DNA of 56,517 nucleotides from Halomonadaceae bacterium T82-2 (lineage in GTDB: Bacteria > Pseudomonadota > Gammaproteobacteria > Pseudomonadales > Halomonadaceae), in the NCBI GenBank assembly GCA_001577635.1, contig LSBP01000022.1, forward strand, positions 1 through 56,517. Reading direction: 5' to 3'. A program made the position numbers and the translations under genes. The notes under the pieces are model-generated. The model did not search any database. It was given only the letters and a program-made list of their open reading frames with translations, and was not told the origin of the DNA. Of the stretch, positions 56,424-56,517 are shown piece after piece (positions within the stretch are counted from its first letter, which is position 1; each line of letters starts with the position of its first letter).

Positions 56424-56457
56424 CACCGCCCCCTGCCGTTCATGGCAGGGGGCGGTG
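56424..56457. repeat. Perfect 14-bp stem-loop near the right edge
   Basis: CACCGCCCCCTGCC, 6-nt GTTCAT loop, GGCAGGGGGCGGTG. No T-run follows on either strand. It probably lies at the end of a gene beyond the window. 56283-56423 and 56458-56517 show no supported gene. Confidence 0.65.
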
Positions 56458-56517
56458 ATATAGCAGCACCGGTGTCAAGGCGTCGCGGGGGCGCTGTGAA
56501 CCCTTCCATGGGCGCTA

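Overview
The window is a dense, GC-rich gammaproteobacterial chromosome segment. Gene content and order suggest Halomonadaceae (Halomonas or a close relative): smpB-ratA-rnfH-bamE-fur, hemCDXY divergent from argH-lptM-lysA-dapF-DUF484-xerC, a 13-gene nuo operon with fused nuoCD, and TRAP transporters whose solute-binding protein resembles the ectoine-binding TeaA of Halomonas. The taxon is an inference from layout and protein style; no rRNA is present to fix it.

Region by region. 1-1286 is accessory DNA abutting the 3' end of ssrA (tmRNA, minus strand). It holds an IS3-like end, an intact excisionase-type antitoxin gene and a truncated PIN toxin gene, and looks like the worn edge of an island inserted at ssrA. 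1287-5063 is housekeeping: ssrA and its partner smpB, ratA/rnfH, bamE, fur, then three small ORFs, two of them zinc ribbons. 5360-9177 carries a large MscS-family channel and an AzgA-type purine permease. 9401-13772 is the hemC-hemD-hemX-hemY operon (minus). 14065-20210 runs divergently: argH, lptM, lysA, dapF, DUF484, xerC and a HAD phosphatase, so amino-acid and cell-wall precursor genes are joined to chromosome-dimer resolution. 20262-22801 has engB, dsbA and a nuclease-like gene. 22952-24915 is a TRAP transporter membrane pair without a binding protein. 24967-39962 is the complete respiratory complex I operon, read from a promoter near 40056-40084. 40163-45564 has yqaA, thiD, a tandem UspA protein, dtd, an ABC-F ATPase (yheS) and a TIGR02444 protein. 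45704-49063 is a second TRAP system whose binding-protein gene faces its membrane genes. 49254-51635 holds an FKBP isomerase, a small membrane protein and an AEC-family carrier. 51874-56282 has trmB, thiG, thiS, an AGCS amino-acid symporter, a DUF423 protein and a hotdog thioesterase.

The most interesting element is not a protein. Between the AEC carrier gene and trmB (about 51655-51824) lies a well-formed sigma70 promoter overlapped by a Fur-box-like sequence, with a second one upstream. Next come about 113 nt of structured non-coding sequence with two stem-loops and an unpaired linker, ending in a strong intrinsic terminator. This is the layout of an iron-responsive regulatory RNA of the RyhB/PrrF type, and fur itself lies in the same window. 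Other points worth a look are the ssrA island edge, the orphan TRAP pair, the U-less palindromes between convergent genes, and two palindromic operator candidates.
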